DNA from: Streptomyces sp. Je 1-79
Lineage (GTDB): Bacteria > Actinomycetota > Actinomycetes > Streptomycetales > Streptomycetaceae
Direction: 5' to 3'
NCBI RefSeq assembly: GCF_025195125.1
Contig: NZ_JAMGSL010000005.1
Coordinates: 1 to 64,000, forward strand
DNA length: 64,000 nt
In this document: positions 1 through 8,774 of the stretch, one piece after another
How positions within the stretch are numbered: position 1 is the first letter of the stretch
Layout of the letters: every line of letters starts with the position of its first letter
Notes under the pieces: generated by a model
Database searches by the model: none
The model's input: the letters and a program-made list of their open reading frames with translations, nothing else
Told to the model about the DNA's origin: nothing
Made by a program: the position numbers and the translations under genes

Positions 1-9
1 AATCATTAG

Positions 10-49
10 CCTCAACCCCTGGACCATGTCCGGGGGTTGAGGCTTTTTT
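10..49 (+). terminator. Rho-independent terminator of an upstream gene
   Basis: A perfect 10-bp inverted repeat (10-19 pairing with 33-42) is followed by a run of six T at 44-49. It probably ends a plus-strand gene lying just outside the window. Confidence 0.85.
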
Positions 50-151
50 GCGTTCACCGGTCTACCGTTCGACCCCTGTGCACCCGGCCGTCGTGGCTGA
101 GGGTAAGGTCAGGGGGCATCATTGGCACGTTCCCCCACAGGAGGCCCCCGG

Positions 152-760
152 GTGGAGGTCCAGGAGACTCGCGTTCAGACGGACCGGGTCCTCACCATCC
201 CCAACATCCTGAGCATGGCTCGCCTCGTGGGCGTGCCGCTCTTCCTGTGGCTGATTCTCCGACCCGTGTTCGGCGGTCCCAACAGCGACGGCTGGGCCCT
301 GCTCGTACTGATGCTCAGCGGCGTCAGCGACTATCTCGACGGGAAGCTCGCCCGGCGCTGGAACCAGATCAGCAACCTCGGTCGGCTTCTCGACCCCGCC
401 GCCGACCGGCTGTACATCGTTTCCACCCTCATCGGCCTGACCTGGCGCGAGATCCTCCCGCTGTGGCTGACCGCCGCCCTTTTCGCCCGCGAGCTGATGT
501 TGCTCGTGATGGTGGGAATCCTCCGCCGGCACGGCTATCCGCCGCCCCAGGTGAACTTCCTGGGGAAAGCTGCGACTTTCAACCTGATGTACGCGTTCCC
601 CTTGCTGCTGCTCAGTGACGGAACGGGCTGGCTTTCGTCACTCGCCGAAGTTTTCGGGTGGGCCTTCGCAGGATGGGGTACAACTCTGTATTGGTGGGCA
701 GGGATCCTCTACGTGGTCCAGGTCCGCCGACTCGTGAAGGCGGATACCGAGGCCGATTGA
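152..760 (+). CDS. CDP-alcohol phosphatidyltransferase family membrane protein
   Basis: About 202 residues, hydrophobic, with several membrane segments. The CDP-alcohol phosphotransferase signature is visible as DG-AR-G-DPAADR starting at DYLDGKLARR, in the order of spacing that binds Mg2+ and the CDP moiety. Such enzymes join a CDP-activated lipid to an alcohol (glycerol phosphate, inositol phosphate) in the membrane; the exact alcohol cannot be read here. GTG at 152 is chosen because AGGAGG sits at 139-144, 7 nt upstream; a TTG at 122 would bury that ribosome site inside the gene. By position it matches the mycobacterial pgsA2 (Rv1822) of the same conserved neighbourhood. It precedes the nucleotidyltransferase gene by 116 nt. 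Confidence 0.88.
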   Translation: MEVQETRVQTDRVLTIPNILSMARLVGVPLFLWLILRPVFGGPNSDGWALLVLMLSGVSDYLDGKLARRWNQISNLGRLLDPAADRLYIVSTLIGLTWREILPLWLTAALFARELMLLVMVGILRRHGYPPPQVNFLGKAATFNLMYAFPLLLLSDGTGWLSSLAEVFGWAFAGWGTTLYWWAGILYVVQVRRLVKADTEAD

Positions 761-876
761 GCCCATCTGTCCTGTGCCGTGCAGCGTGGCCGGCACGATC
801 GAGGACGCCCGAGGTCCAGTGAGCGGGCAGGTGCAGTCGGCAGGACCGTCGTCTCTTCAAGGAGGACGCTTCCGAC

Positions 877-3372
877 ATGAAGGCCGTCGTGATGGCCGGT
901 GGCGAAGGAACCCGACTTCGCCCCATGACCTCGAGCATGCCCAAGCCTCTCCTGCCGGTGGCAAACCGGCCGATCATGGAGCACGTCCTACGACTGCTCA
1001 AGAGGCACGGTCTCACCGAGACCGTCGTCACCGTGCAGTTTCTCGCCTCCCTCGTCCGGAACTACTTCGGCGACGGCGAGGAGCTCGGCATGGAGCTCAC
1101 GTATGCGAACGAGGAGAAACCGCTCGGCACCGCGGGGAGTGTGAAGAACGCCGAGGAGGCGCTGAAGGACGACGCCTTCGTCGTCATCTCGGGGGACGCG
1201 CTCACCGACTTCGATCTCACCGACCTGATCGCCTTCCACAAGGAGAAAGGCGCCATGGTCACCGTCTGTCTGACCCGGGTGCCGAATCCGCTGGAATTCG
1301 GCATCACGATCGTGGACGAGGAAGGAAAGGTCGAGCGCTTCCTGGAGAAGCCGACCTGGGGACAGGTCTTCTCGGACACCGTGAACACGGGCATCTACGT
1401 CATGGAGCCCGAGGTCTTCGACTACGTTCAGGCCGACACCTCCGTCGACTGGTCGGGTGATGTCTTCCCGCAGCTCATGAAGGAGGGCAAGCCGATCTAC
1501 GGCTATGTCGCCGAGGGCTACTGGGAGGACGTCGGGACCCACGAGAGCTACGTCAAGGCCCAGGCCGACGTGCTCGAAGGGAAGGTCCAGGTCGAACTCG
1601 ACGGATTCGAGATCTCGCCCGGTGTGTGGGTCGCTGAAGGCGCCGAGGTGCATCCCGACGCCGTGCTGCGCGGCCCGCTGTACATCGGTGACTACGCCAA
1701 GGTCGAGGCCGGCGCGGAGGTGCGCGAGCACACCGTCATCGGCTCGAACGTGGTCGTCAAGAGCGGTGCCTTCCTCCACAAGGCCGTCGTCCACGACAAC
1801 GTCTACATCGGGCAGCAGAGCAATCTGCGCGGCTGTGTGATCGGTAAGAACACCGACATCATGCGAGCGGCCCGGATCGAGGACGGGGCGGTGATCGGCG
1901 ACGAGTGCCTCGTCGGCGAAGAATCGATCGTTCAGGGGAACGTACGGGTATACCCCTTCAAGACCATCGAGGCCGGCGCCTTCGTCAACACCTCCGTCAT
2001 CTGGGAGTCGCGCGGTCAGGCCCATCTCTTCGGGGCGCGCGGTGTCTCCGGCATCCTGAACGTGGAGATCACCCCCGAGCTGGCGGTACGGCTCGCGGGT
2101 GCGTACGCCACGACGCTGAAGAAGGGGTCCACGGTCACCACCGCCCGTGACCACTCCCGCGGCGCCCGTGCCCTGAAACGGGCCGTGATCTCGGCGCTGC
2201 AGGCCAGTGCCATCGACGTACGGGACCTGGAGAACGTACCGCTGCCGGTCGCACGGCAGCAGACCGCCCGGGGAAGCGCGGGCGGGATCATGCTGCGGAC
2301 CTCGCCCGGTGTGCCGGACTCCGTGGACATCATGTTCTTCGACGAGCGGGGAGCCGACCTCTCGCAGGCCGGGCAGCGCAAGCTGGACCGGGTCTTCGCA
2401 CGTCAGGAGTACCGGCGGGCGTTCCCCGGCGAGATCGGGGACCTCTCGTTCCCGGCGAGCGTCTTCGACTCGTACACCGGATCGCTGCTGCGGAACGTCG
2501 ACACGTCCGGGATCGCCGAGGCCGGGCTGAAGGTCGTCGTGGACGCCTCCAACGGCAGTGCCGGGCTCGTCCTGCCGAGCCTCCTCGGCCGCCTCCAGGT
2601 GGACGCGCTCACGATCAACCCGGGCCTCGACGAATCGCGGCCCACGGAGTCGGCGGAGACCCGGCGCGCCGGGCTCGTACGGCTCGGGGAGATCGTCGCC
2701 TCGGCGCGCGCCGCGTTCGGCGTGCGGTTCGACCCGGTGGGCGAGCGGCTGTCGCTCGTCGACGAGCGGGGCCGGATCATCGAGGACGACCGTTCTCTCC
2801 TGGTCATGCTCGACCTCGTGGCCGCCGAGAGGCGGTCCGGGCGGGTGGCGCTGCCCGTGACGACCACGCGGATCGCCGAGCAGGTCGCCGCGTACCACGG
2901 CACGCAGGTGGAGTGGACGACGACCTCGCCGGACGATCTGACCAGGGTCGGACGGGAGGAGTCCACGATCTTCGGCGGAGACGGCCGGGGCGGGTTCATC
3001 ATTCCCGAGTTCAGCAGCGTCTTCGACGGTGCCGCCGCCTTCGTACGGCTCATCGGCCTGGTGGCGCGGACCCAGCTCACGCTGAGCCAGATCGACGCCC
3101 GTATCCCGCGGGCGCACGTCCTGAAGCGGGACGTCGCGACGCCATGGGCCGTGAAGGGGCTCGTCATGCGCCGTGTGGTGGAGGCGGCCGGTGAGCGGTC
3201 GGTGGACACCACCGACGGCGTACGGGTCGTCGAGGCCGACGGGCGCTGGGTCATGGTGCTGCCCGACCCGGCCGAGGCCGTCACCCATCTGTGGGCCGAG
3301 GGGCCCGACGACGCGTCCGCGCAGGCCCTCCTCGACGAGTGGTCGAGCGTGGTCGACAGCGCAGGTCACTGA
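877..3372 (+). CDS. Mannose-1-phosphate guanylyltransferase fused to a degenerate phosphomannomutase domain
   Basis: 831 residues in three parts. An N-terminal nucleotidyltransferase (1-235) opens with the sugar-nucleotide signature GGEGTRLRP. Left-handed beta-helix hexapeptide repeats follow at about 250-380, and an alpha-D-phosphohexomutase fold runs from about 385 to the end. The family transfers NMP from an NTP to a sugar-1-phosphate, here plausibly GTP plus mannose-1-phosphate giving GDP-mannose. The mutase part looks inactive: the phosphoserine loop keeps Ser476 but reads SPGV instead of SHNP, the metal loop at 619-624 reads DPVGER instead of DGDADR, and the substrate loop at 700-705 reads GGDGRG. 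The ATG at 877 follows an AAGGAGG-like site. Substrate specificity (GTP or another NTP) is inferred, not visible. Confidence 0.88.
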   Translation: MKAVVMAGGEGTRLRPMTSSMPKPLLPVANRPIMEHVLRLLKRHGLTETVVTVQFLASLVRNYFGDGEELGMELTYANEEKPLGTAGSVKNAEEALKDDAFVVISGDALTDFDLTDLIAFHKEKGAMVTVCLTRVPNPLEFGITIVDEEGKVERFLEKPTWGQVFSDTVNTGIYVMEPEVFDYVQADTSVDWSGDVFPQLMKEGKPIYGYVAEGYWEDVGTHESYVKAQADVLEGKVQVELDGFEISPGVWVAEGAEVHPDAVLRGPLYIGDYAKVEAGAEVREHTVIGSNVVVKSGAFLHKAVVHDNVYIGQQSNLRGCVIGKNTDIMRAARIEDGAVIGDECLVGEESIVQGNVRVYPFKTIEAGAFVNTSVIWESRGQAHLFGARGVSGILNVEITPELAVRLAGAYATTLKKGSTVTTARDHSRGARALKRAVISALQASAIDVRDLENVPLPVARQQTARGSAGGIMLRTSPGVPDSVDIMFFDERGADLSQAGQRKLDRVFARQEYRRAFPGEIGDLSFPASVFDSYTGSLLRNVDTSGIAEAGLKVVVDASNGSAGLVLPSLLGRLQVDALTINPGLDESRPTESAETRRAGLVRLGEIVASARAAFGVRFDPVGERLSLVDERGRIIEDDRSLLVMLDLVAAERRSGRVALPVTTTRIAEQVAAYHGTQVEWTTTSPDDLTRVGREESTIFGGDGRGGFIIPEFSSVFDGAAAFVRLIGLVARTQLTLSQIDARIPRAHVLKRDVATPWAVKGLVMRRVVEAAGERSVDTTDGVRVVEADGRWVMVLPDPAEAVTHLWAEGPDDASAQALLDEWSSVVDSAGH

Positions 3373-3387
3373 ACCGATGGGACGGGT

Positions 3388-3422
3388 GAGCCGGGTGGTG
3401 TCCGCCGGACGCCGCCCGGCTC
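3388..3422 (+). terminator. Hairpin terminator after the guanylyltransferase
   Basis: A 16-bp stem (3388-3403 with 3407-3422, two G-U pairs, 3-nt loop) lies 15 nt past the stop codon. No U-tract follows, as is usual in Streptomyces. It separates the nucleotidyltransferase from the DUF881 operon. Confidence 0.7.
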
Positions 3423-3473
3423 ATCGGTGGGGCCATTCGGCGGTAGCACCGCCGACGTGCGACGATGTGCGGC

Positions 3474-4403
3474 ATGTCGCAGCAGCACCCCGTTCGGAGC
3501 ACCGGAACACCGCCACCGCGTCCGGACGCGTCCATGTCGCTGCTGAACAACGTGATGGACCACGCCCTCGACGACGGTTACGCCGAGGCCTCGGCCCGGC
3601 GCGCGGCGGAGGGCGGCGGGCTGCCGCGGACCCTGCGCGCCAAGCTGGGCCTCGCGGCCGGTCTCGTCCTCGCGGCGGCCGTCGTGACCGTGGGCGCCGC
3701 CGAGGCGCGGATCTCCGCGCCCGTGGTGGCCAAGGAGCGGCAGGAGCTGATCGGCCGGATCGAGGCGGAGACCTCGGCGGCCGAGAAGCTGGAGCAGGAC
3801 GTCGAGAAGATCCGCGCCGAGGTGGGCGAGCGGCAGCGCAAGGCGCTCGAACAGCACGGCGGTGACCAGGCCGAGCTGGTGGCCCTGCTCTCGGGCGCGA
3901 CGCCCGTGCACGGTCCGGGTGTGAAGCTCGTGGTCGACGATGCCAAGGGCACCGACGAAGGCGGCGGTGGTCCTCGTGAGAGCAGCGGCTTCTCCGACAC
4001 CGGCCGGGTCCGCGACCGCGACATGCAGCGGGTCGTCAACGGTCTCTGGGAGTCGGGGGCCGAGGCCGTCGCGATCAACGGCCAGCGGCTGACGTCGCTG
4101 TCGGCGATCCGCGCGGCCGGTGACGCCATACTGGTCGACAACAAGCCGCTCGTACCGCCGTACACGGTGCTCGCGGTGGGGGACGGGCAGCGGCTGAGCA
4201 CCGCGTTCCAGGACAGCGCCGACGGTCAGTACCTGCACGCGCTCCAGGAGAACTTCGGGATCCGCACCAGCATCTCGGCCGAGACCGATGTGCGTCTGCC
4301 GGCCGCGCCGAGCCTGATCGTACGTACAGCAGAGCCGAGGGGAGCCGGGGGAGCCAAGCCCACCGGGCGGGCCACGGCCGACACAGGGAAGGGCACATCT
4401 TGA
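3474..4403 (+). CDS. DUF881 family membrane-anchored protein (first copy)
   Basis: About 309 residues: a cytoplasmic N-terminus, one membrane segment at roughly 57-76, a coiled-coil-like charged stretch (85-125), then the DUF881 domain with the typical ESGAEAVAINGQRLT block, and a low-complexity tail. The molecular function is unknown. In Gram-positives DUF881 proteins sit beside sbp and cell-division genes (in Bacillus the family includes YlxW/YlxX next to the division cluster). ATG 3474 is used; another ATG lies in frame at 3465. Its stop overlaps the next gene's TTG start by 4 nt, so the two are translationally coupled. Confidence 0.85.
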   Translation: MSQQHPVRSTGTPPPRPDASMSLLNNVMDHALDDGYAEASARRAAEGGGLPRTLRAKLGLAAGLVLAAAVVTVGAAEARISAPVVAKERQELIGRIEAETSAAEKLEQDVEKIRAEVGERQRKALEQHGGDQAELVALLSGATPVHGPGVKLVVDDAKGTDEGGGGPRESSGFSDTGRVRDRDMQRVVNGLWESGAEAVAINGQRLTSLSAIRAAGDAILVDNKPLVPPYTVLAVGDGQRLSTAFQDSADGQYLHALQENFGIRTSISAETDVRLPAAPSLIVRTAEPRGAGGAKPTGRATADTGKGTS

Positions 4404-4732
4404 TCGCCGTACTGGGCCTGATCGTGGGAGTCGTGGTCGGACTGTTGGTCCGTCCCGAGGTTCCGGCGGTGGTCGAGCCCTATCTTCCGATCGCCGTGGT
4501 CGCCGCCCTCGACGCGGTCTTCGGCGGCCTGCGGGCCATGCTCGACGGGATCTTCGTCGACAAGGTCTTCGTGGTCTCCTTCCTGTCCAACGTGGTCGTC
4601 GCCGCGCTGATCGTGTTCCTCGGCGACAAGCTGGGCGTCGGTGCGCAGCTGTCCACGGGTGTCGTCGTGGTGCTCGGCATCCGGATCTTCTCCAACGCGG
4701 CCGCCATCCGGCGGCACGTCTTCAGGGCGTGA
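4400..4732 (+). CDS. sbp: Small basic family membrane protein (DUF1290)
   Basis: 110 residues with three predicted membrane helices and the sbp core motif around PYLPIAVVAALDAVFGGLRA. The family (B. subtilis Sbp, M. tuberculosis Rv1824) is a small integral membrane protein of unknown biochemical role that nearly always lies between or beside DUF881 genes. Start TTG 4400 overlaps the previous stop (TTGA) and its own stop overlaps an upstream GTG of the next gene, so the three genes form one tightly coupled operon. Confidence 0.88.
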   Translation: MIAVLGLIVGVVVGLLVRPEVPAVVEPYLPIAVVAALDAVFGGLRAMLDGIFVDKVFVVSFLSNVVVAALIVFLGDKLGVGAQLSTGVVVVLGIRIFSNAAAIRRHVFRA

Positions 4733-4737
4733 CACCG

Positions 4738-5580
4738 ATGAGCAACGACGCGAACCCGGAGACCCCCGAGAACCCGGACGACGACCGGCCGACGCCGTCG
4801 GCACCCGACACTCCCGCCGCGCCCGTCGCTCCTGCCGCTCCTGCCGCTTCCGAGGAGCAGCGGACCGGGCGCCAGAGGCTGGCTGCCGGGCTCTGGCCGC
4901 CGCGGGTGAGCCGGGCCCAACTCATCGTCGCCGTGCTGCTGTTCGTCCTCGGCCTGGGCCTCGCCATCCAGGTCCGCTCCACCAGCGACAACAGCGCCCT
5001 GCGCGGGGCGCGCCAGGAGGACCTGGTCCGCATCCTCGACGAGCTCGACGACCGCACGCAGCGGCTCGAGGACGAGAAGGCGCGCCTGGAGACCCAGCGC
5101 TCCGAGCTGGAGTCCAGCTCGGACCAGGCCGAGGAGGCGCGCAAGCAGACCCAGGAGAAGGAGCAGCAGCTCGGGATCCTGGCCGGAACGGTCGCCGCGG
5201 AGGGTCCGGGCATCACGCTCACCATCCGCGGTGCGGCCGCGGCGGTCGAGTCGGACATGCTGCTCGACGCGATCCAGGAGCTGCGTGCGGCCGGCGCCGA
5301 GGCGATCCAGGTCAACGACGTACGGGTCGTCGCGGACAGCTACTTCTCGGGAAGTGGCTCGGACATAGAGATCGATGGAACGAAGGTGGCTGCTCCGTAC
5401 GTCTTCAAGGTCATCGGCAAGCCCGAGGATCTCGAGCCCGCGCTCAACATCCCTGGTGGAGTCGTGCAGACGCTGGAGAAGGAGCAGGCCACCGCGACCG
5501 TGGCCCGGTCCCAGAAGATCGTCGTGGATGCCTTGCGACCCGCGAAGCGGCCTGACTACGCTCAGTCGTCCTCGCAGTGA
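4738..5580 (+). CDS. DUF881 family membrane-anchored protein (second copy)
   Basis: About 280 residues. A Pro/Ala/Glu-rich cytoplasmic N-terminus (1-55) leads to one transmembrane helix (about 60-78), a strongly predicted coiled coil (about 90-145, repeated Glu/Gln/Lys heptads), and a DUF881 domain ending in VDALRPAKRP. It is a paralogue of the gene two upstream, and the pair flanking sbp matches Rv1823/Rv1825. GTG 4729 (overlapping the sbp stop) and ATG 4738 are both possible starts. Function unknown; a membrane scaffold role is only an inference from the coiled coil. Confidence 0.86.
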   Translation: MSNDANPETPENPDDDRPTPSAPDTPAAPVAPAAPAASEEQRTGRQRLAAGLWPPRVSRAQLIVAVLLFVLGLGLAIQVRSTSDNSALRGARQEDLVRILDELDDRTQRLEDEKARLETQRSELESSSDQAEEARKQTQEKEQQLGILAGTVAAEGPGITLTIRGAAAAVESDMLLDAIQELRAAGAEAIQVNDVRVVADSYFSGSGSDIEIDGTKVAAPYVFKVIGKPEDLEPALNIPGGVVQTLEKEQATATVARSQKIVVDALRPAKRPDYAQSSSQ

Positions 5581-5767
5581 GGCGGGGCATGGCGGCCGCG
5601 CGACAAGGGGAAGACGTTGCGGGGGGTCGCCGCACCACAAGCGTGGTGCGTGGTGGAAACTGTCGGATGGATACGGACGTTGTGAGGATGTCCGGGTCGG
5701 CAGGTGTGTTCATTCAGGGTTCGTCCTGCCCCACGGGCGGGTCTGTTTCGGTCAAGGGGAATCGCCC
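5581..5767 (+). other. Intergenic leader before the FHA gene; gcvH missing here
   Basis: 187 nt without a convincing gene. It contains an 8-bp stem-loop (5631-5638 with 5643-5650). In the equivalent mycobacterial cluster gcvH sits at this place; no GcvH-like reading frame is present in any frame here. Confidence 0.6.
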
Positions 5768-6577
5768 GTGAGTTTTTTTGCGAAGTTGTTCGGCAAGAGC
5801 GCACGCGAGGACGGCGGCAACGCCAAGCACCGCGCGCCGCGCCACGCCCAGAGCGAGGAGCAGGGTGGCGAACGCCCGCTCTTCCGCGACGAGGTCGACG
5901 GCCCTGGCGCGTCGTCTGTTGACCCTGCCGGTGCCGGGCGCATAGGTTTCGGAGAACCATCAACCTCAGGTACGGGTGGAGGGTTCACCCCCGACCCGTA
6001 TGCGACACAGACCTCCGCGGGTCAGCCGCGGCAGGAGGATGCGTCCATGCCGGTGTGTACGAGGTGCGGTCACCGCAACGCCGCGGACAGCCGTTTCTGC
6101 TCCCACTGCGGCACGCCGCTGCGCGGCGGCGCGCCTGCCGAGCGCGCGTCCGAGACGACGTCGACGATCTCCATCTCCGGTCTCGAGGCGTACGACGCCG
6201 AGGTGACCGGCCAGACGGCGATGCCGTCGCTGTCGCCGGAGGCGCTGGCGGCCGTCGAGGCGCTGCCGGCCGGTTCCGCGCTCCTCGTGGTGCGCCGCGG
6301 TCCGAACTCGGGCAGCCGCTTCCTGCTGGACGGCGAGCTGACCACGGCCGGCCGTCACCCGCAGAGCGACATCTTCCTCGACGACTTCACCGTCTCGCGT
6401 CGCCACGTGGAGTTCCGGCGGGCGCAGGACGGCAGCTTCACCGTCGCCGACGTCGGCAGCCTCAACGGTACGTACCTCAACCGTGAGCCGATCGACTCGG
6501 CCGTACTGTCCAACGGCGACGAGGTGCAGATCGGCAAGTACCGGCTGGTCTTCTACTCGAGCCAGCGAGGCATGTGA
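5768..6577 (+). CDS. garA: FHA-domain protein with zinc ribbon, GarA/OdhI-like
   Basis: 269 residues from GTG 5768, which has AAGGGGA 7 nt upstream. Layout: a basic and disordered N-terminus (1-93), a zinc ribbon with two CxxC pairs (C97/C100 and C111/C114), an ETTST stretch at 129-133, then a C-terminal FHA domain (about 175-268) with GRHPQSDI, SRRH and GSLNGTY motifs. In mycobacteria and corynebacteria GarA/OdhI is phosphorylated by PknB/PknG on the ETTS threonines, folds back on its FHA domain, and so stops inhibiting 2-oxoglutarate dehydrogenase. Position and the ETTS motif support orthology; the zinc ribbon is not in mycobacterial GarA. A second start with AGGAGG lies at ATG 6047. Confidence 0.82.
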   Translation: MSFFAKLFGKSAREDGGNAKHRAPRHAQSEEQGGERPLFRDEVDGPGASSVDPAGAGRIGFGEPSTSGTGGGFTPDPYATQTSAGQPRQEDASMPVCTRCGHRNAADSRFCSHCGTPLRGGAPAERASETTSTISISGLEAYDAEVTGQTAMPSLSPEALAAVEALPAGSALLVVRRGPNSGSRFLLDGELTTAGRHPQSDIFLDDFTVSRRHVEFRRAQDGSFTVADVGSLNGTYLNREPIDSAVLSNGDEVQIGKYRLVFYSSQRGM

Positions 6578-6606
6578 CGCCTCGGGGAAGCCTTCAGGGA
6601 AGGTCC

Positions 6607-7350
6607 ATGCTGCGAACACCGACGGGCGGTGCCGGTCACGGCGCCGCCACAGCGGGCGACCGGCTGGTGAGCATCGGGACGGTGCTGAACCAGCTGCGTG
6701 ACGAGTTTCCCGAAGTGACCATCTCGAAGATCCGGTTCCTGGAGGCCGAGGGGCTCGTCGAGCCCCGGCGGACGGCCTCCGGGTACCGGAAGTTCAGCCG
6801 GCAGGACGTGGAGCGGCTCGCGCAGATCCTGCGGATGCAGCGCGACCACTATCTTCCGCTGAAGGTCATCCGGGAGCATCTCGACGCCCTCGCCCGGGGC
6901 GAGCAGATCAAGCTCCCGTCCCCCAGCCCCCAGAGGGATCTGCTCGACGGCGCCTGGGACCCGGAGAGCGAGCGGCCGACCGCGGGGCGCGTGGGACGCG
7001 CCGAGCTGCTCGCCGCCGCCGAGGTGACCGAGGAGGAGCTCGCGGAGTGGGAGTCGTACGGACTCATCGCCGCGGGACCCGAGGGCGGCTACGACGCCGA
7101 GGCGGTCACCGTGGCCAGACTTGTCGCGGATCTGGGGAGATTCGGTCTGGAACCGCGGCACCTCCGGGCGGTCAAAGCGGCCGCGGAGCGCGAGGCGGGG
7201 CTCGTCGAGCAGGTGGTCGCGCCGCTGCGCCGACACCGTAACCCGCAGACCAGGGCCCATGCGGAGGCCACCGCGAAGGAACTCGCGGGGCTCTCCGTGA
7301 GGCTTCACGCGGCACTGGTCCAGACCGCGCTCGGACTCCGGTTGCAGTGA
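6607..7350 (+). CDS. MerR family transcriptional regulator (Rv1828-like)
   Basis: 247 residues. A MerR-type winged helix-turn-helix (about 22-72: IGTVLNQLRDEFP, then SKIRFLEAEGL and RTASGYRKF) is followed by a helical C-terminal domain of about 150 residues with no cysteine cluster for metal binding. The short first helix and the DEFPEVTISKIRFLE block are typical of the Rv1828 family, DNA-binding proteins kept beside garA in actinobacteria. ATG 6607 is chosen because GGGAAGG lies 4-5 nt upstream; GTG 6574, overlapping the FHA stop, is an alternative. It lies 29 nt after the FHA gene, so probably in the same operon. Confidence 0.85.
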   Translation: MLRTPTGGAGHGAATAGDRLVSIGTVLNQLRDEFPEVTISKIRFLEAEGLVEPRRTASGYRKFSRQDVERLAQILRMQRDHYLPLKVIREHLDALARGEQIKLPSPSPQRDLLDGAWDPESERPTAGRVGRAELLAAAEVTEEELAEWESYGLIAAGPEGGYDAEAVTVARLVADLGRFGLEPRHLRAVKAAAEREAGLVEQVVAPLRRHRNPQTRAHAEATAKELAGLSVRLHAALVQTALGLRLQ

Positions 7351-7360
7351 TCTTGTGGGG

Positions 7361-7385
7361 GCCCGACTACCCAAACCGGTCGGGC
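7361..7385 (+). terminator. Short hairpin between MerR and DUF151 genes
   Basis: A 7-bp inverted repeat (7361-7367 with 7379-7385) lies just after the MerR stop and before the candidate -10 of the DUF151 gene. It may attenuate readthrough. Confidence 0.45.
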
Positions 7386-7403
7386 ACGTCCTAGGGTTGC
7401 TGT

Positions 7404-7877
7404 GTGAACGAGCTCGACGTTGTGGGTGTCCGGGTGGAAATGCCCTCCAACCAACCGATCGTGCTCCTGCGTGAAGTGGGAGGCGATCGGTACCTCCCCA
7501 TCTGGATCGGACCGGGTGAGGCGACCGCGATCGCCTTCGCCCAGCAGGGCATGGCCCCTGCCAGGCCGCTGACGCACGACCTTTTCAAGGACGTCCTTGA
7601 AGCCGTGGGCCAAGAGCTCACCGAGGTCCGCATCACCGATCTCCGAGAAGGTGTCTTCTACGCGGAGCTGGTCTTCGCCAGCGGCGTCGAGGTGAGCGCC
7701 AGGCCGTCCGACGCGATAGCGCTGGCCCTGCGCACCGGAACGCCGATCTTCGGCAGTGACGGCGTGCTGGACGACGCCGGTATCGCGATTCCGGACGAGC
7801 AGGAGGACGAGGTGGAGAAGTTCCGCGAGTTCCTCGACCAGATCTCTCCCGAGGACTTCGGGTCCAGCAGCCAGTAG
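7404..7877 (+). CDS. DUF151 bifunctional nuclease family protein
   Basis: 157 residues, full length for the family, with the BFN core (VLLREVGGDRYLPIWIG, GEATAIAFAQQG, SARPSDAIALALR). Plant and bacterial members have been reported to cleave both RNA and DNA; the cellular role in actinobacteria is unknown. It corresponds to Rv1829. There is no Shine-Dalgarno: the GTG at 7404 is preceded by TAGGGT (7392-7397) with a 6-nt gap, which fits a leaderless mRNA starting at the start codon. An acidic C-terminal tail follows the domain. Confidence 0.87.
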   Translation: MNELDVVGVRVEMPSNQPIVLLREVGGDRYLPIWIGPGEATAIAFAQQGMAPARPLTHDLFKDVLEAVGQELTEVRITDLREGVFYAELVFASGVEVSARPSDAIALALRTGTPIFGSDGVLDDAGIAIPDEQEDEVEKFREFLDQISPEDFGSSSQ

Positions 7878-7890
7878 GCCGAGCCGTCGG

Positions 7891-7924
7891 GGGCCCATCG
7901 GACGGTGGGGCCCATCGGACGGTG
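7891..7924. repeat. Perfect 17-bp tandem duplication
   Basis: The 17-mer GGGCCCATCGGACGGTG occurs at 7891-7907 and again at 7908-7924, immediately after the DUF151 stop. No function is evident. Confidence 0.8.
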
Positions 7925-8030
7925 AGGCCCAGGAGGCTGTGAGGGCCCCGCGGTCCACGGGGCGCCGTCAGAGCATTCGGATAGCCTTTCCCCGGAGAGG
8001 GACACGGGAAACCACTCTCAGGGTGATTAT

Positions 8031-8086
8031 CACTCGGCGTGCCGAGTGTGGCGATCGTTGACGCACCCCTAGTGACTGCCTACCTT
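8031..8086 (+). promoter_or_regulatory. Promoter with upstream palindrome for the second MerR gene
   Basis: TTGACG (8058-8063) and TACCTT (8081-8086) are 17 bp apart, a good HrdB-type promoter. Immediately upstream lies CACTCGGC-GT-GCCGAGTG (8031-8048), a perfect 8-bp dyad with a 2-bp spacer. It could be an operator, possibly for the MerR protein itself. Confidence 0.65.
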
Positions 8087-8120
8087 CGTGTGGGCAGGTC
8101 AAGGACGGAGGGTCGGCGTG

Positions 8121-8774
8121 ATGAGCAGCGGCGACGGTACGGCAGGGGGCTCCCTCGGGCGCGCGCCCGGAGAGAGCGGTCCGTATCCGCTTCACGGCAG
8201 TGTGGGCGACTTCGGGACGGACGCGGGTGCGAGCGTGGTGGCCGCGCAGAACGACGGTTCCGGTGCGTCGACGGAGACCGACACGGTGGGGTACCGCGGT
8301 CCGACCGCGTGTGCGGCGGCCGGGATCACCTACCGCCAGCTGGACTACTGGGCACGCACCGGGCTCGTCGAGCCGAGTGTGCGGCCGGCGTACGGATCGG
8401 GGACGCAGCGGCTCTACAGCTTCCGTGACGTCGTCGTCCTCAAGATCGTGAAGCGTTTCCTGGACACCGGGGTCGCGCTGCAGAACATCCGGGCCACCGT
8501 CCAGCACCTGCGGGCGCGCGGCTTCCGCGATCTGGAGCGGATGACGCTGATGAGCGACGGGGCGACGGTGTACGAGTGCTCCTCGCCGGACGAGGTCGTG
8601 GACCTGCTCGCGGGCGGCCAGGGCGTCTTCGGGATCGCCGTGGGCGTGGTCTGGCGCGACGTGGAGGCGGCGCTCTCGCAGCTGCACGGGGAGCGGGTCG
8701 ACACCGGCGAGACGCTGATCGGGCACAACCCGGGCGACGAACTCGCCCGACGGCGACGCGACCGGGCGGTCTGA
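8121..8774 (+). CDS. MerR family transcriptional regulator (Rv1830-like)
   Basis: 217 residues. A disordered 57-residue N-terminus precedes a MerR DNA-binding domain (about 58-125: YRGPTACAAAGITYRQLDYWARTGLVEP) and a mixed alpha/beta C-terminus. It matches Rv1830 in sequence style and position; that mycobacterial regulator has been linked to cell division. ATG 8121 is preceded by GGAGGG with 8-nt spacing (GTG 8118 also possible). The promoter at 8058-8086 gives it its own transcript, separate from DUF151. Confidence 0.85.
   Translation: MSSGDGTAGGSLGRAPGESGPYPLHGSVGDFGTDAGASVVAAQNDGSGASTETDTVGYRGPTACAAAGITYRQLDYWARTGLVEPSVRPAYGSGTQRLYSFRDVVVLKIVKRFLDTGVALQNIRATVQHLRARGFRDLERMTLMSDGATVYECSSPDEVVDLLAGGQGVFGIAVGVVWRDVEAALSQLHGERVDTGETLIGHNPGDELARRRRDRAV

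Noticed and set aside
988..3369. Long minus-strand open frame opposite the guanylyltransferase
   Set aside because: An effect of high GC: antisense frames lack stops. Its translation shows no family motifs, while the plus strand has clear nucleotidyltransferase motifs.
5631..5767. Possible cyclic dinucleotide riboswitch in the FHA leader
   Set aside because: Stem-loop present but the conserved bases of the ydaO or GEMM motifs could not be found.
5577..5771. Possible 64-codon gene in the gap before the FHA gene
   Set aside because: No ribosome site and no protein-like composition; it does not resemble GcvH, which would be expected at this position.
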